A stretch of 64,000 bases of DNA from Aliisedimentitalea scapharcae (lineage in GTDB: Bacteria; Pseudomonadota; Alphaproteobacteria; Rhodobacterales; Rhodobacteraceae). Both the position numbers and the translations under genes were made by a program. Under the pieces are notes generated by a model. That model saw only the letters and a program-made list of their open reading frames with translations. It was not told where the DNA came from and searched no databases. Below are positions 1-7,541 of the stretch, piece by piece (the stretch's first letter is position 1; each line of letters starts with the position of its first letter). The stretch spans positions 1 through 64,000 of the forward strand of contig NZ_CP123588.1 of the NCBI RefSeq assembly GCF_045277565.1, read 5' to 3'.

Positions 1-540
1 ATGACCGTCCTAGTTGGTGGCTTTGCCCATGTTTGCGTTGAAGCCGTGATCACAGATGCTCACCGTGAAGTAGCCAGCGCCGGTCTCCCCTTTCTGAATC
101 TTCTAGATGCCGCCGCACTCGGTCAGCTTGCCTCACGGGGAGCGTCCGGCGACGCGTTGCGCGAAGGCCGTCCTGTTCGACCTCGCGACGGGTTCGATGG
201 TAATTTCCAGGTCGGAGGTTAAGATGGAGATTGAGCCGAAGCTTTTGGCGGTTTCATTGTCGGCGCTTGTGAAACTGATGCAGCCCGAAGGGTAGCTGCG
301 CGGTTGACCAAGGCCTGACCACGCTGGATGCGAAGCGCCGCATAGAAGGGTAGGGGAGGAAGATGGGCCACAGCCGTTGTAGACGGGGCGGCCGCTGCGA
401 TGTGCATTCCATGCAACCGGTACGCACCGGGAGACCTGCGGGGACCGGAAAAAATGCCACAGGGAAATGCGCGGCGTACTTAAAACTGAACAAAACAAGT
501 AGACCCCTTACTCTCGTGCACGCGCGCAACAAGCGTTGCG
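1..540. other. No convincing gene
   Basis: I find no reading frame here with recognisable protein character. The minus strand has a short stop-terminated stretch (about 1-100) that could be the tail of a lost gene, but I cannot assign it. The segment lies downstream of the leftward ATPase gene and probably holds decayed DNA. Confidence 0.4.
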
Positions 541-1704
541 CTATAGTGCTCTCAACAGCCCGATCCCTTGCTCAAGAGGCATTGCACGAACGCCTTCGGC
601 CACGGGGACGTCATGCTCTCCGGCGTAGATCAACAGCTTCCGGCTGGCCTTGATGTCTTCCGCGCCCACATAGAACCCGCGCGAGACCTTTGGCGCAGTC
701 GTGCGCTTGATCTCAACGGCCCAGATGTCGCCCCCAGGCAGGCGAAGGACCAAGTCAAGTTCAGCTCCGGCAGAAGTGCGATAGAAGAAGGGTTCGGTGC
801 CGGTTGGTGCAGCGGCAAGAAGGGCCTCGATACAGAACCCCTCCCAACTGCCGCCAACGACGGGGTGCCCGAGCAAGCCCTCGATTGTCCCAATGCTTAA
901 CAGGGCATGCACGACCCCGCTGTCGCGGACATAAACCTTTGGCGATTTCACCAAACGCTTGCCGACATTCTCATGCCAGGGCTGCAGTCGCCGCACCAGC
1001 ATGAGATCAACGAGCAGATCGAGGTAGCGTCCAATCGTTTGGCCGGAGACGCCCAGCCCCTCGGCGAGGGCTGCAGCGTTCAATAGACCACCTTGCACAT
1101 GCGCAAGCATTGTCCAGAAGCGCCGCAAGGTTGCGGCTGGAATACGCGGTCCGAGGGCAGGGATGTCACGTTCCAGATATGTACGCAGAAAATCCAGACG
1201 CCAATCCATGCTGGCTTGATCGCTTGAAGCCATGAAGCTGTCAGGAAAGCCACCACGCAGCCAGAGCGCATTCAACTGATCAGCCCCCACCTCGGTAAGC
1301 TGTAGAGGGGGCATTTCGATATACCTGACACGTCCAGCAAGGGATTCTGCCGACTGTTGGAGTAGGACGTTGGAGGCTGATCCCAAGAGCAGAAACTGGC
1401 CCGCTCGAAAACCGGCCCGCCTGCGCTGGTCGATCTGACCACGCAGGCTCTTGAACAGGCCAGGCATCTGCTGCACCTCATCGAGGATGACGAGTTTTCC
1501 CGCCTGTTCATCCAGATATAGATCCGGTTCGGTCAGGATCTGCCTGTCCGCATCTCGTTCTAGATCAAGGTATACCGATGGTTGCTCCGAAGCGATGTCT
1601 AGAGCGAGCGTGGTTTTCCCAACCTGCCGGGGGCCGAGGAGGACAACAGCAGCTTGGCTCTCGAGCGCGGATTGCACAAAGTGATGAGTTTGGCGCTTAT
1701 ACAT
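541..1704 (-). CDS. AAA ATPase with C-terminal DUF4143 domain
   Basis: About 387 residues. The N-terminal AAA_14-type ATPase domain has a clear Walker A motif (GPRQVGKTT) about 25 residues in and a Walker B-like stretch (LVILDEVQQ) near residue 75. A winged-helix segment follows, then the DUF4143 region ending in a PD-(D/E)xK-like stretch (GAELDLVLRL...VEIKRT). Such proteins are widespread, often on mobile DNA; their role is unproven and a toxin-antitoxin or defence link is only a guess. I start at the ATG at 1704 because it fits the family's usual MYKR start; a TTG at 1713 is the alternative. It appears monocistronic. Confidence 0.85.
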   Translation of the reverse strand: MYKRQTHHFVQSALESQAAVVLLGPRQVGKTTLALDIASEQPSVYLDLERDADRQILTEPDLYLDEQAGKLVILDEVQQMPGLFKSLRGQIDQRRRAGFRAGQFLLLGSASNVLLQQSAESLAGRVRYIEMPPLQLTEVGADQLNALWLRGGFPDSFMASSDQASMDWRLDFLRTYLERDIPALGPRIPAATLRRFWTMLAHVQGGLLNAAALAEGLGVSGQTIGRYLDLLVDLMLVRRLQPWHENVGKRLVKSPKVYVRDSGVVHALLSIGTIEGLLGHPVVGGSWEGFCIEALLAAAPTGTEPFFYRTSAGAELDLVLRLPGGDIWAVEIKRTTAPKVSRGFYVGAEDIKASRKLLIYAGEHDVPVAEGVRAMPLEQGIGLLRAL

Positions 1705-1823
1705 ACCTTGCAATTACTCCACACGATGGAAGATTTGCAAGGATAAACTGCTTAGCAGGTAAAGTTGCCACTCAATTGGAGATGTCGCCTGATGTGACGA
1801 ACAGGCTTAGCGTCAAAACTCAC

Positions 1824-2705
1824 TCATAGTATCCCAAGCCGCTTCGCCCGCTCCAGCAACATCTTCACTGATGATGGCTGCCAGCTTGTCCGGCCGCGGG
1901 GTGTGCGCTCACGCATGTTCTCCAAGCGGGCGCAGATGGCCTGAAGCGTAATGTCGGGATCGGCGCCCTTGATACCCGCGACGATGGCGGGCAGGCGATC
2001 ATCTCGCGCACGCGGGCCCGCGCGATCAAGCACGGTCGCGGGGAGGAACCCATCGCGGACGTAGGCGTTCACAGCGCGCAGCAGACGGCTTTGCGTCCAG
2101 CGCCGGGCCTCGGGTAGGGGGCCGTTGATGATGCGCACCACATCTTCCCAAGCCAGATCGGGGCGCAGCCGACGCACATGGGGCACCCAGTCCTGCGCAG
2201 TTTCATTCAGGCGTTCCATATATCCGTCCTGTCGCGCCAGTCGGACCTTGCGTAGCGCAGCCGGATCCCGGGCGCGCAGGCCAGGGTTTCCGCCGACCCG
2301 CCCCTTTGTTCGTGCGCTGGCAAGCCCAGCTTTGGTCCGTTCACGGATCAGGGCGCGCTCGAACTCGGCTGCTGCACCCAGAACCTGCAGCGTGAACTTG
2401 CCCTGCGGGGATCCGGTGTCGATCGGGTCCTGAATCGAGCGGAAGAAGGCGCCCTTTGCTTCCAGCCGTTCGATCACCTCCAGCAAATGCGACAGCGACC
2501 GCGCCAGCCGGTCGATGCGCACCACCACCAGCGTATCGCCCTTGCCGATCCGTTCCAGCACCCGCGCCAGCACAGGCCGCGCACGATCACCGCCAGAAGC
2601 CTGTTCCTCATGGATTTCGACACAGCCCGCTGATTTCAGCGCCTGCGACTGGGGCAGGGGGGTCTGATCCTCGGTCGATACTCGCGCATAGCCTATCAAC
2701 GGCAT
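1824..2705 (-). CDS. Serine recombinase (resolvase/invertase family)
   Basis: About 293 residues. The N-terminal catalytic domain of small serine recombinases is intact: MPLIGYARVS places the nucleophile at Ser10, and the conserved Arg lies in RIDRLARS near residue 70. The E-helix region (GSPQGKFTLQVLGAAAEFERALIRERT) follows. The C-terminal part, about 120 residues longer than in TnpR/Hin, is probably the DNA-binding part. The reading frame continues upstream of 2705 but only Met 2705 fits the family N-terminus. It is divergent from the gene at 2932, and the intergenic region holds symmetrical elements that could be its own binding sites. Role inferred: resolution of plasmid or transposon cointegrates. 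Confidence 0.88.
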   Translation of the reverse strand: MPLIGYARVSTEDQTPLPQSQALKSAGCVEIHEEQASGGDRARPVLARVLERIGKGDTLVVVRIDRLARSLSHLLEVIERLEAKGAFFRSIQDPIDTGSPQGKFTLQVLGAAAEFERALIRERTKAGLASARTKGRVGGNPGLRARDPAALRKVRLARQDGYMERLNETAQDWVPHVRRLRPDLAWEDVVRIINGPLPEARRWTQSRLLRAVNAYVRDGFLPATVLDRAGPRARDDRLPAIVAGIKGADPDITLQAICARLENMRERTPRGRTSWQPSSVKMLLERAKRLGIL

Positions 2706-2741
2706 CAAATCCTGCCTTTTGCAGTTTGGGATACGGCTAAT

Positions 2742-2760
2742 AAACGACCGTTTGTAAACG
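2742..2760. promoter_or_regulatory. Triple alternating half-site upstream of the resolvase
   Basis: Three 5-bp half-sites, AAACG, CGTTT, AAACG, each separated by 2 bp, form two overlapping palindromes about 40 bp upstream of the resolvase start. Seen directly; a role as operator or recombination subsite is inference. Confidence 0.4.
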
Positions 2761-2907
2761 AATGCAAGGGCCGTCTCTGTGGCTCTTCTCGTCGGATTTC
2801 CCTTGGTTTCCTTACGCTGAGCGCGATCAGAGAGAACTCGCCGGGCATCGCGCGCGCGTACTATATAAGGAGCGTGGACACCCGTCGCGAAAACCCTTGG
2901 GTAATTC

Positions 2908-2927
2908 GCATAATACCGGTATTTTGC
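2908..2927. promoter_or_regulatory. Near-perfect palindrome before the divergent HTH gene
   Basis: The 12-bp perfect palindrome AATACCGGTATT (2912-2923) extends to GCA...TGC arms with one mismatched pair. It ends 5 bp before the ATG at 2932, so a bound protein would block that gene's translation start region or promoter. It is a candidate operator for the HTH protein it precedes or for the resolvase. Confidence 0.45.
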
Positions 2928-2931
2928 ACAT

Positions 2932-4071
2932 ATGAAGCCACAAAGCACCGTCCAACATGATTTTTCAGAGGTTCTGCTCGAGGATGCCGAGGAAGCCGGA
3001 GAAACGTCGGAAGAAGATCTCTGGTTCCTGCCCGGTCCGATGGAGGAGGAGCCGGACTATCTGCCGCCCGGCCCACGGGCAGAGTCGCATGAAGCCTCGA
3101 CCCTCGCCGATTGGGCGCGGGCCGAAGCAGGACTTGCGGCGCACCTCGCTCGGGTGGCCGGACGGATGGGCGCGCTGGACGAGCGGCTGCGGCGCGGCCC
3201 CGAGGGCTGGAGGCATCGGCTCGCGCTGATCGAGGCGGCCGAGCTGAGCTGGTTTGCCGGCGACCGGGTAAGTCCCGATCGACTTGCGCTCTGGATGTCC
3301 ATGCGCCTGGCCGGCGTGCAGGACGACACGGGCGCTCTCGCGCGCGTCGGATGGGCCGTGCGACGCCTGACCGGTGGTCCGGGGCCCGAGTCGGGCTTCG
3401 CCGGTTTTCTCGATCGCAGCGACCCCGAGAACATCGCCGATGACGCGGACCGCTTTGCCGATCGCTCGGGAAGTTGGCTGGATCTGATGGAGGCGGCGCG
3501 CGATCTGCATCCGATTACCCGCGCCTGCATGGGCTATCACCTATGGAACCTTGCGGGTCTCGGCCAGCACGGCGACCGGATCGAGGCCGCCGTCACAGCG
3601 GGCCGGATCGCCGCGAGCGAGGGAAAGGGCGCGGTCTTCGCACCGCTGGCCATGGGTGGGGCAGGGGGGCTGCGCACAGGTGGACCTCCATCCGACCGTC
3701 TCGCCCGCTGGCTTGACGGGATGGACAGCGCCACCCTGACCGCCATGCGCCACCTCGACGATATCGAGGCATGGTCAGCACGGGCGGGATCCGTCATGGC
3801 ATCCCTGTCAGGACGCACGCCGCCTGCCTTGCGTGAGGTGATGGCCGAGTGGCCATTGCTCTCGGCCCCGATGGCTGAAACCCTCACCGGCGCCAGCCGT
3901 GCTGCCGTGCAGCGCAACCTGGCATGGATGGAAGGGCAGGGGCTTATTCGGGAAGTTACCGGGCAGGGCAGGTTCCGGATGTGGCGAGTGGCTATGCAAC
4001 CAATCTGTGGCGCGCCAAAAGGTCCTGAACCGTCATTGCCAGAGGCTCGTCTCGATCAACTAGATCCGTAG
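2932..4071 (+). CDS. HTH-domain protein resembling DUF1612/RHE_PE00001 proteins
   Basis: 379 residues. The acidic N-terminus (first ~55 residues) is followed by a helical region with the phrase ALDERLRRGPEGW and a conserved-looking block around IEAAELSWFAGDRV. The last ~70 residues contain a helix-turn-helix (MAETLTGASRAAVQRNLAWMEGQGLIREV). This layout resembles the DUF1612/HTH proteins common next to resolvases on alphaproteobacterial plasmids; the family assignment is from memory of the pattern, not a search. It is divergent from the resolvase, with a palindrome just before its start. Function unknown; DNA binding is likely. Confidence 0.65.
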   Translation: MKPQSTVQHDFSEVLLEDAEEAGETSEEDLWFLPGPMEEEPDYLPPGPRAESHEASTLADWARAEAGLAAHLARVAGRMGALDERLRRGPEGWRHRLALIEAAELSWFAGDRVSPDRLALWMSMRLAGVQDDTGALARVGWAVRRLTGGPGPESGFAGFLDRSDPENIADDADRFADRSGSWLDLMEAARDLHPITRACMGYHLWNLAGLGQHGDRIEAAVTAGRIAASEGKGAVFAPLAMGGAGGLRTGGPPSDRLARWLDGMDSATLTAMRHLDDIEAWSARAGSVMASLSGRTPPALREVMAEWPLLSAPMAETLTGASRAAVQRNLAWMEGQGLIREVTGQGRFRMWRVAMQPICGAPKGPEPSLPEARLDQLDP

Positions 4072-4090
4072 CGCGTCGATCACGCGCGCC

Positions 4091-4582
4091 ATGTATGCCG
4101 TGTACCCGCGCGACACATGGGGGGCCCATCCGGGCTTCAGGGACAAGACGCGGCACTGGCTTGGTGCGCATCAGATGTTCCGGCGGCTGGGAAATCTCGT
4201 GCGGTCTGAGACCGAAGGCGATCTTGACCGCGCCCGCGACCCGGAGGATTACGCCGCGCGGCTGTCCTATTTCGGAGATGCTCTGGTCAGAAACCTGCAC
4301 GGGCATCACGGCTGGGAGGATCACAGCTATTTCCCGGAGCTGTCAGTGGCCGATCCGCGCTTTGACGCGGGACTGGAGATTCTGGAAAAGGACCACGCGG
4401 CGCTGGACAGAGTGCTGGATCGGTACACGCGGGTTGCCAACCGAACGATCAAGCTGATTCAGCTTGATGAAAGTGCTGCCCGTGACGAGGCCGAGGCGGT
4501 CGAGGCCTTCCTTGCCCGCCATCTGAGCGACGAAGAAGAGCTGGCGGTGCCGATCATCCTGCATCACCGCCTGCGCGGATGA
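4091..4582 (+). CDS. Hemerythrin (HHE) domain protein
   Basis: 163 residues, cytoplasmic, no signal peptide. Ligand-type residues of a four-helix HHE domain are visible: His near residue 26 (GAHQMFRR), HGHHGWEDHSYFPEL in the middle, EKDHAALD, and FLARHLSDEEELAVPIILHH at the end. Hemerythrin-like proteins bind a di-iron centre and handle O2 or act in oxygen/redox sensing. It follows the HTH gene by 19 bp, and a strong hairpin terminator follows. No clear ribosome binding site precedes the ATG. A link to the O2-producing chlorite dismutase 2 kb away is possible but purely positional. Confidence 0.85.
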   Translation: MYAVYPRDTWGAHPGFRDKTRHWLGAHQMFRRLGNLVRSETEGDLDRARDPEDYAARLSYFGDALVRNLHGHHGWEDHSYFPELSVADPRFDAGLEILEKDHAALDRVLDRYTRVANRTIKLIQLDESAARDEAEAVEAFLARHLSDEEELAVPIILHHRLRG

Positions 4583-4603
4583 GCCATCATGACCAGCCCA
4601 CTG

Positions 4604-4647
4604 GCGGGCGGTGCAGCGGATTGAAACGCTGCACCTCGCCCGTTCTT
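4604..4647 (+). terminator. Hairpin terminator after hemerythrin gene
   Basis: A 15-bp G+C-rich stem with small irregularities (arms 4604-4618 and 4627-4642) is followed by TTCTTTC. It sits 22 bp after the hemerythrin stop codon and fits an intrinsic terminator. Confidence 0.65.
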
Positions 4648-5120
4648 TCGACCCGTTTTCTGAGTGAGCGTTAATAATGACCCAATCCAAATCCACCATC
4701 CCGGCAGCTTTGCGACGGGTCACGCTAATACGAGCGACTTTGGGCAACCGGTTCGAACCGTGTAAACCCTAGGAAGGCTTGCCGATTTGTTCGCCGAAAG
4801 TTTCCAGTATCCAATTGTGAACAATTTGCGCCGGCTCGCTGAGCCGGTGAGATTCCTGGCTCAACAGATAGAAGCCTCTCCCGGTTCTGAATATCTCTCC
4901 GGTCGGGTTCACAAGCTCACCAGTGCGTAGATACCGATCGACAACGTGCCTCCATCCAATCGCGATACCTTTTCCTTCGCGGGCCGCGCTGATTACGTTA
5001 CCGTAATCAGTGAACCACAACCCACCAAGGTTGCCGATGTTCTCGACACCAGCCAGACTGAACAGGTTCGCCCAATCTTCGCTTGCATGTGCCGGGCCGT
5101 CCAGGTTCAGCAAGCGGAAC

Positions 5121-6171
5121 GGCTTTGTTGCGCAAATACCGAAGGGGGATTCATCTCGTGAATCCAGCATGGTAGCTGGTCTGCATGAGCAGACCCATCC
5201 CGCCGCGCTACAAGACCAAGAACTGGCCGGCCTACAACGAAGCGCTGAAGCAACGTGGCTCCCTGACCATCTGGTTCGACCCAGATATGACGTGGGTGCC
5301 GCCGCCCACCGGCAAGCGAGGCCGGCAGCCGTAGTATAGCGATGCCGCGATCCAGACGTGCCTGACGATGAAGGTCCTCTTCGGCATGGCGCTCCGGCAG
5401 ACGACAGGCTTCGTCGAGAGCCTTTTGCGCCTGGTCGGCCTCGACTGGTCGGTGCCGGATTTCAGCACGCTGAGCAGGCGCCAGGAAACCTTGGCCGTGA
5501 GCATTCCCTACCGCGGCTCCCAGGGGCCCCTGAACCTGCTGATCGACAGCACCGGCATCAAGGCAGAGGGAGAAGGCGAGTGGCACGCCCGCAAGCATGG
5601 TGGCACAAAGCGCCGGCTATGGCGCAAGATCCACATCGGTGTCGATGAACAGACGCTGGAGATCCGAGCCATCGAGATCACCGGAAGCAACGTCGGTGAC
5701 GCGCCAATGCTGCCCGAACTGCTCAGCCAGATCCCGGCCGACGTGGAGGTCGGCTCGGTCACCGCGGATGGTGCCTACGACACGCGCAAATGCCATGACG
5801 CCGTCGCCGACCGAGGCGCCCATGCCGTCATTCCGCCGCGCAAGAACGCCAAACCGTGGAAGCCCTCGACTGCCGGTGCGATCGCAAGGAACGAGGCGCT
5901 ACGCGCATCGAAATACCTCGGTCGCGCGATCTGGCGAAAATGGAGCGGTTACCACCGACGAAGCCGCGCCGAGACGAAAATGCATTGCGTGAAGCTGCTG
6001 GGGCAGAGCCTCATGGCACGCGACTTCGATCGCCAGGTCGCCGAACTCCAAGTCCGTGCCGCCGTCCTGAACGGCTACACCGCGCTCGGCATACCTGACA
6101 CTGAGCCCGTGGGATAAGTCCGTCTGGGGAAAGGGGAAGTCTCGGCTTCAACCTTTTTGCGCAACAAAGCC
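5121..6171 (+). mobile_element. Complete IS5-family (IS903 group) insertion sequence
   Basis: 1051 bp. Both ends begin GGCTTTGTTGCGCAAA when read inward, giving a terminal inverted repeat of at least 16 bp. The element is flanked by a perfect 9-bp direct repeat, AAGCGGAAC (5112-5120 and 6172-6180), the duplication length typical of the IS903 group. The intact duplication shows it arrived by simple transposition and, since both copies are unchanged, probably fairly recently. It interrupts the LysR remnant. Confidence 0.93.
5185..6117 (+). pseudogene. IS903-group transposase with an in-frame amber codon
   Basis: The frame starts at ATG 5185 (MSRPIPPRYKTKNWPAYNEAL) and would give about 310 residues, but codon 50 is TAG (5332-5334). 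Homologues usually have a sense codon here, so a single C-to-T change of CAG would explain it. Downstream, the DDE-type domain is intact (LLIDSTGIKAEGEGEW, VTADGAYDTRKCHDA, SRAETKMHCVKLLG). An ATG at 5368 could initiate a 249-residue product lacking the N-terminus, which is probably inactive for DNA binding. Confidence 0.85.
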
Positions 6172-6517
6172 AAGCGGAACAACGGAATACTCCTGATATC
6201 CCGTAGTTCAGGGTTCTCCTCGGCGAGGCGCGGACTGCAGACAGGGAAGGTTTCCTCGTCAAACAGATGAATAGCGTCCACGCCGGGCCATCTGCCTTTC
6301 CCGTAACGTATGGCGAGATCAATCCCGTCCACATCGAAATCAAGCCGCTCGTCACTTTCTATCACCCGAATGTCTATCTCCGGGTAAGAAACGTGAAAGT
6401 CCGCCAACCGAGACAGAAAGGTCAATCCTGCAAAAGCGAGAGTGGTTGTGATCGTCACGGAGGGTCGGTCGTCCTGTGCCTGGATCTCTCGTAGACCGAG
6501 GCAGATCAACGACGTAT

Positions 6518-6566
6518 TTGATCTGAATCAAGGCAGGCAGTTTACAGCCTTCGTATGATTAATTGC
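6518..6566 (+). promoter_or_regulatory. FNR/ANR-type class II promoter of the chlorite dismutase operon
   Basis: The sequence contains TTGATCTGAATCAA (6518-6531), a perfect match to the FNR/ANR consensus TTGAT-N4-ATCAA. A TATGAT -10 hexamer lies at 6554-6559. If transcription starts at about 6566, the box is centred at -41.5, the spacing of class II FNR-activated promoters. The start codon of cld follows about 64 bp later. This predicts induction under low oxygen. Confidence 0.85.
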
Positions 6567-6629
6567 GATGGAAACTATTGATGCAGGATCACATTTAGTG
6601 ACTGCCCTAAGAGCTTGGGAGAAAAAAGC

Positions 6630-7505
6630 ATGCCAATTTTCTACAGAAACCGTCGGACTTATGCAACTCAAATGTTGACGGTAGCAGCCACTGCCATGCT
6701 CGTGGCAGCGGGACCGATGTCTGGCACGATGGTCTATGCACAACAAGCGAATGCAGAAGCCGGAGTGGCGATGGATATTGACCACGCGAAAATCCTGAAA
6801 GATGCTGGCGTCATTGGCGTTTTCGCCACATACAAAGTCAATCCGGACTACTACCAAAGGGCATCGGCTGAGCGGCGCGGTGGGGTTGATGAAGTGCTCG
6901 CCGTTGTTGATGCGCACAAAAGCGAAGTGCGAGTTGACGCCTATCTGACGAGGGGTCTTAGCTCTGAGAGCGACTTCATGCTTCGTGTCCACGCCTATGA
7001 CCTCGAAGCGGCTCAAAATTTCATGACCGATTTCAAAAATACCCGGTTTGGGATGCACACGGAAGTTACCGAAACTCTAACCGGCATCACAAAATCCCTG
7101 AACTATGTCACGAAAGAAGCTTCGCCAGACATGAACGCTGCCTTGTCTTCTGCTTCGTACTCAGATGAGGAGCCGAAATACTCGATTGTCGTTCCGATCG
7201 AGAAAAATGCAGAGTGGTGGAACATGAGCCACGAAGAACGCCTTGCGGAGATGGAAGTCCACACGGCACCGACGCTTGAATTCCTCGTGAACGTCAAGCG
7301 CAAGCTTTACCATTCGACCGGATTGGACGATGTCGATTTTATTACATATTTTGAGACCGCTGATCTAAATGCGTTCAACAACTTGGCGGTGTCTTTGATG
7401 CAGGTTCCCGAAAATCTGTATCATGAACAGTGGGGTGAGCCGACCATCCTTTCGACCATCCAGCCGATTGAAGACGTGGTGAAGACACTTTCGGCATTGA
7501 AGTAA
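6630..7505 (+). CDS. cld: Chlorite dismutase, periplasmic
   Basis: 291 residues. A heme b enzyme that converts chlorite to chloride and O2. An N-terminal signal peptide is visible, with likely cleavage after VYA at residue 37, so it acts in the periplasm. The diagnostic C-terminal half is very well conserved: EWWNMSHEERLAEMEVHT supplies the proximal heme ligand His211, and Arg224 in NVKRKLYHSTGLDD, 13 residues on, matches the catalytic distal Arg (His170/Arg183 in the Dechloromonas/Azospira enzymes). This is a lineage I, full-length Cld. ATG 6630 is chosen because GGGAGA lies 7 bp upstream. It is first in an operon with a reductase gene 36 bp downstream, under an FNR-type promoter. Base composition is A+T-richer than the T4SS region. 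Confidence 0.95.
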   Translation: MPIFYRNRRTYATQMLTVAATAMLVAAGPMSGTMVYAQQANAEAGVAMDIDHAKILKDAGVIGVFATYKVNPDYYQRASAERRGGVDEVLAVVDAHKSEVRVDAYLTRGLSSESDFMLRVHAYDLEAAQNFMTDFKNTRFGMHTEVTETLTGITKSLNYVTKEASPDMNAALSSASYSDEEPKYSIVVPIEKNAEWWNMSHEERLAEMEVHTAPTLEFLVNVKRKLYHSTGLDDVDFITYFETADLNAFNNLAVSLMQVPENLYHEQWGEPTILSTIQPIEDVVKTLSALK

Positions 7506-7541
7506 CGCGCCGATGCTAGCAAGCACGGATAGGAGAAGAAG

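Larger units (their letters stand above)
4769..6509 (-). pseudogene. LysR-family regulator remnant, interrupted by an IS element
   Basis: The minus strand carries the effector-binding domain of a GcvA-like LysR regulator in two pieces. The N-proximal piece (6509 to about 6181) contains DLAIRYGKGRWPG and ETFPVCSP. The C-terminal piece (5120 to 4769) contains GNVISAAREGKGIAIGW. The pieces join exactly if the IS at 5121-6171 and one copy of its 9-bp target duplication are removed. The N-terminal helix-turn-helix is missing, because the frame is closed just upstream of 6509, where the cld promoter DNA begins. The gene was therefore truncated at its 5' end as well as interrupted, and is dead as a DNA-binding regulator. 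Confidence 0.9.

Noticed and set aside
1824..2948. Longer 374-residue resolvase starting at 2948
   Set aside because: The first 81 residues have no family similarity and would run across the divergent promoter region; MPLIGYARVS at 2705 is the standard N-terminus.
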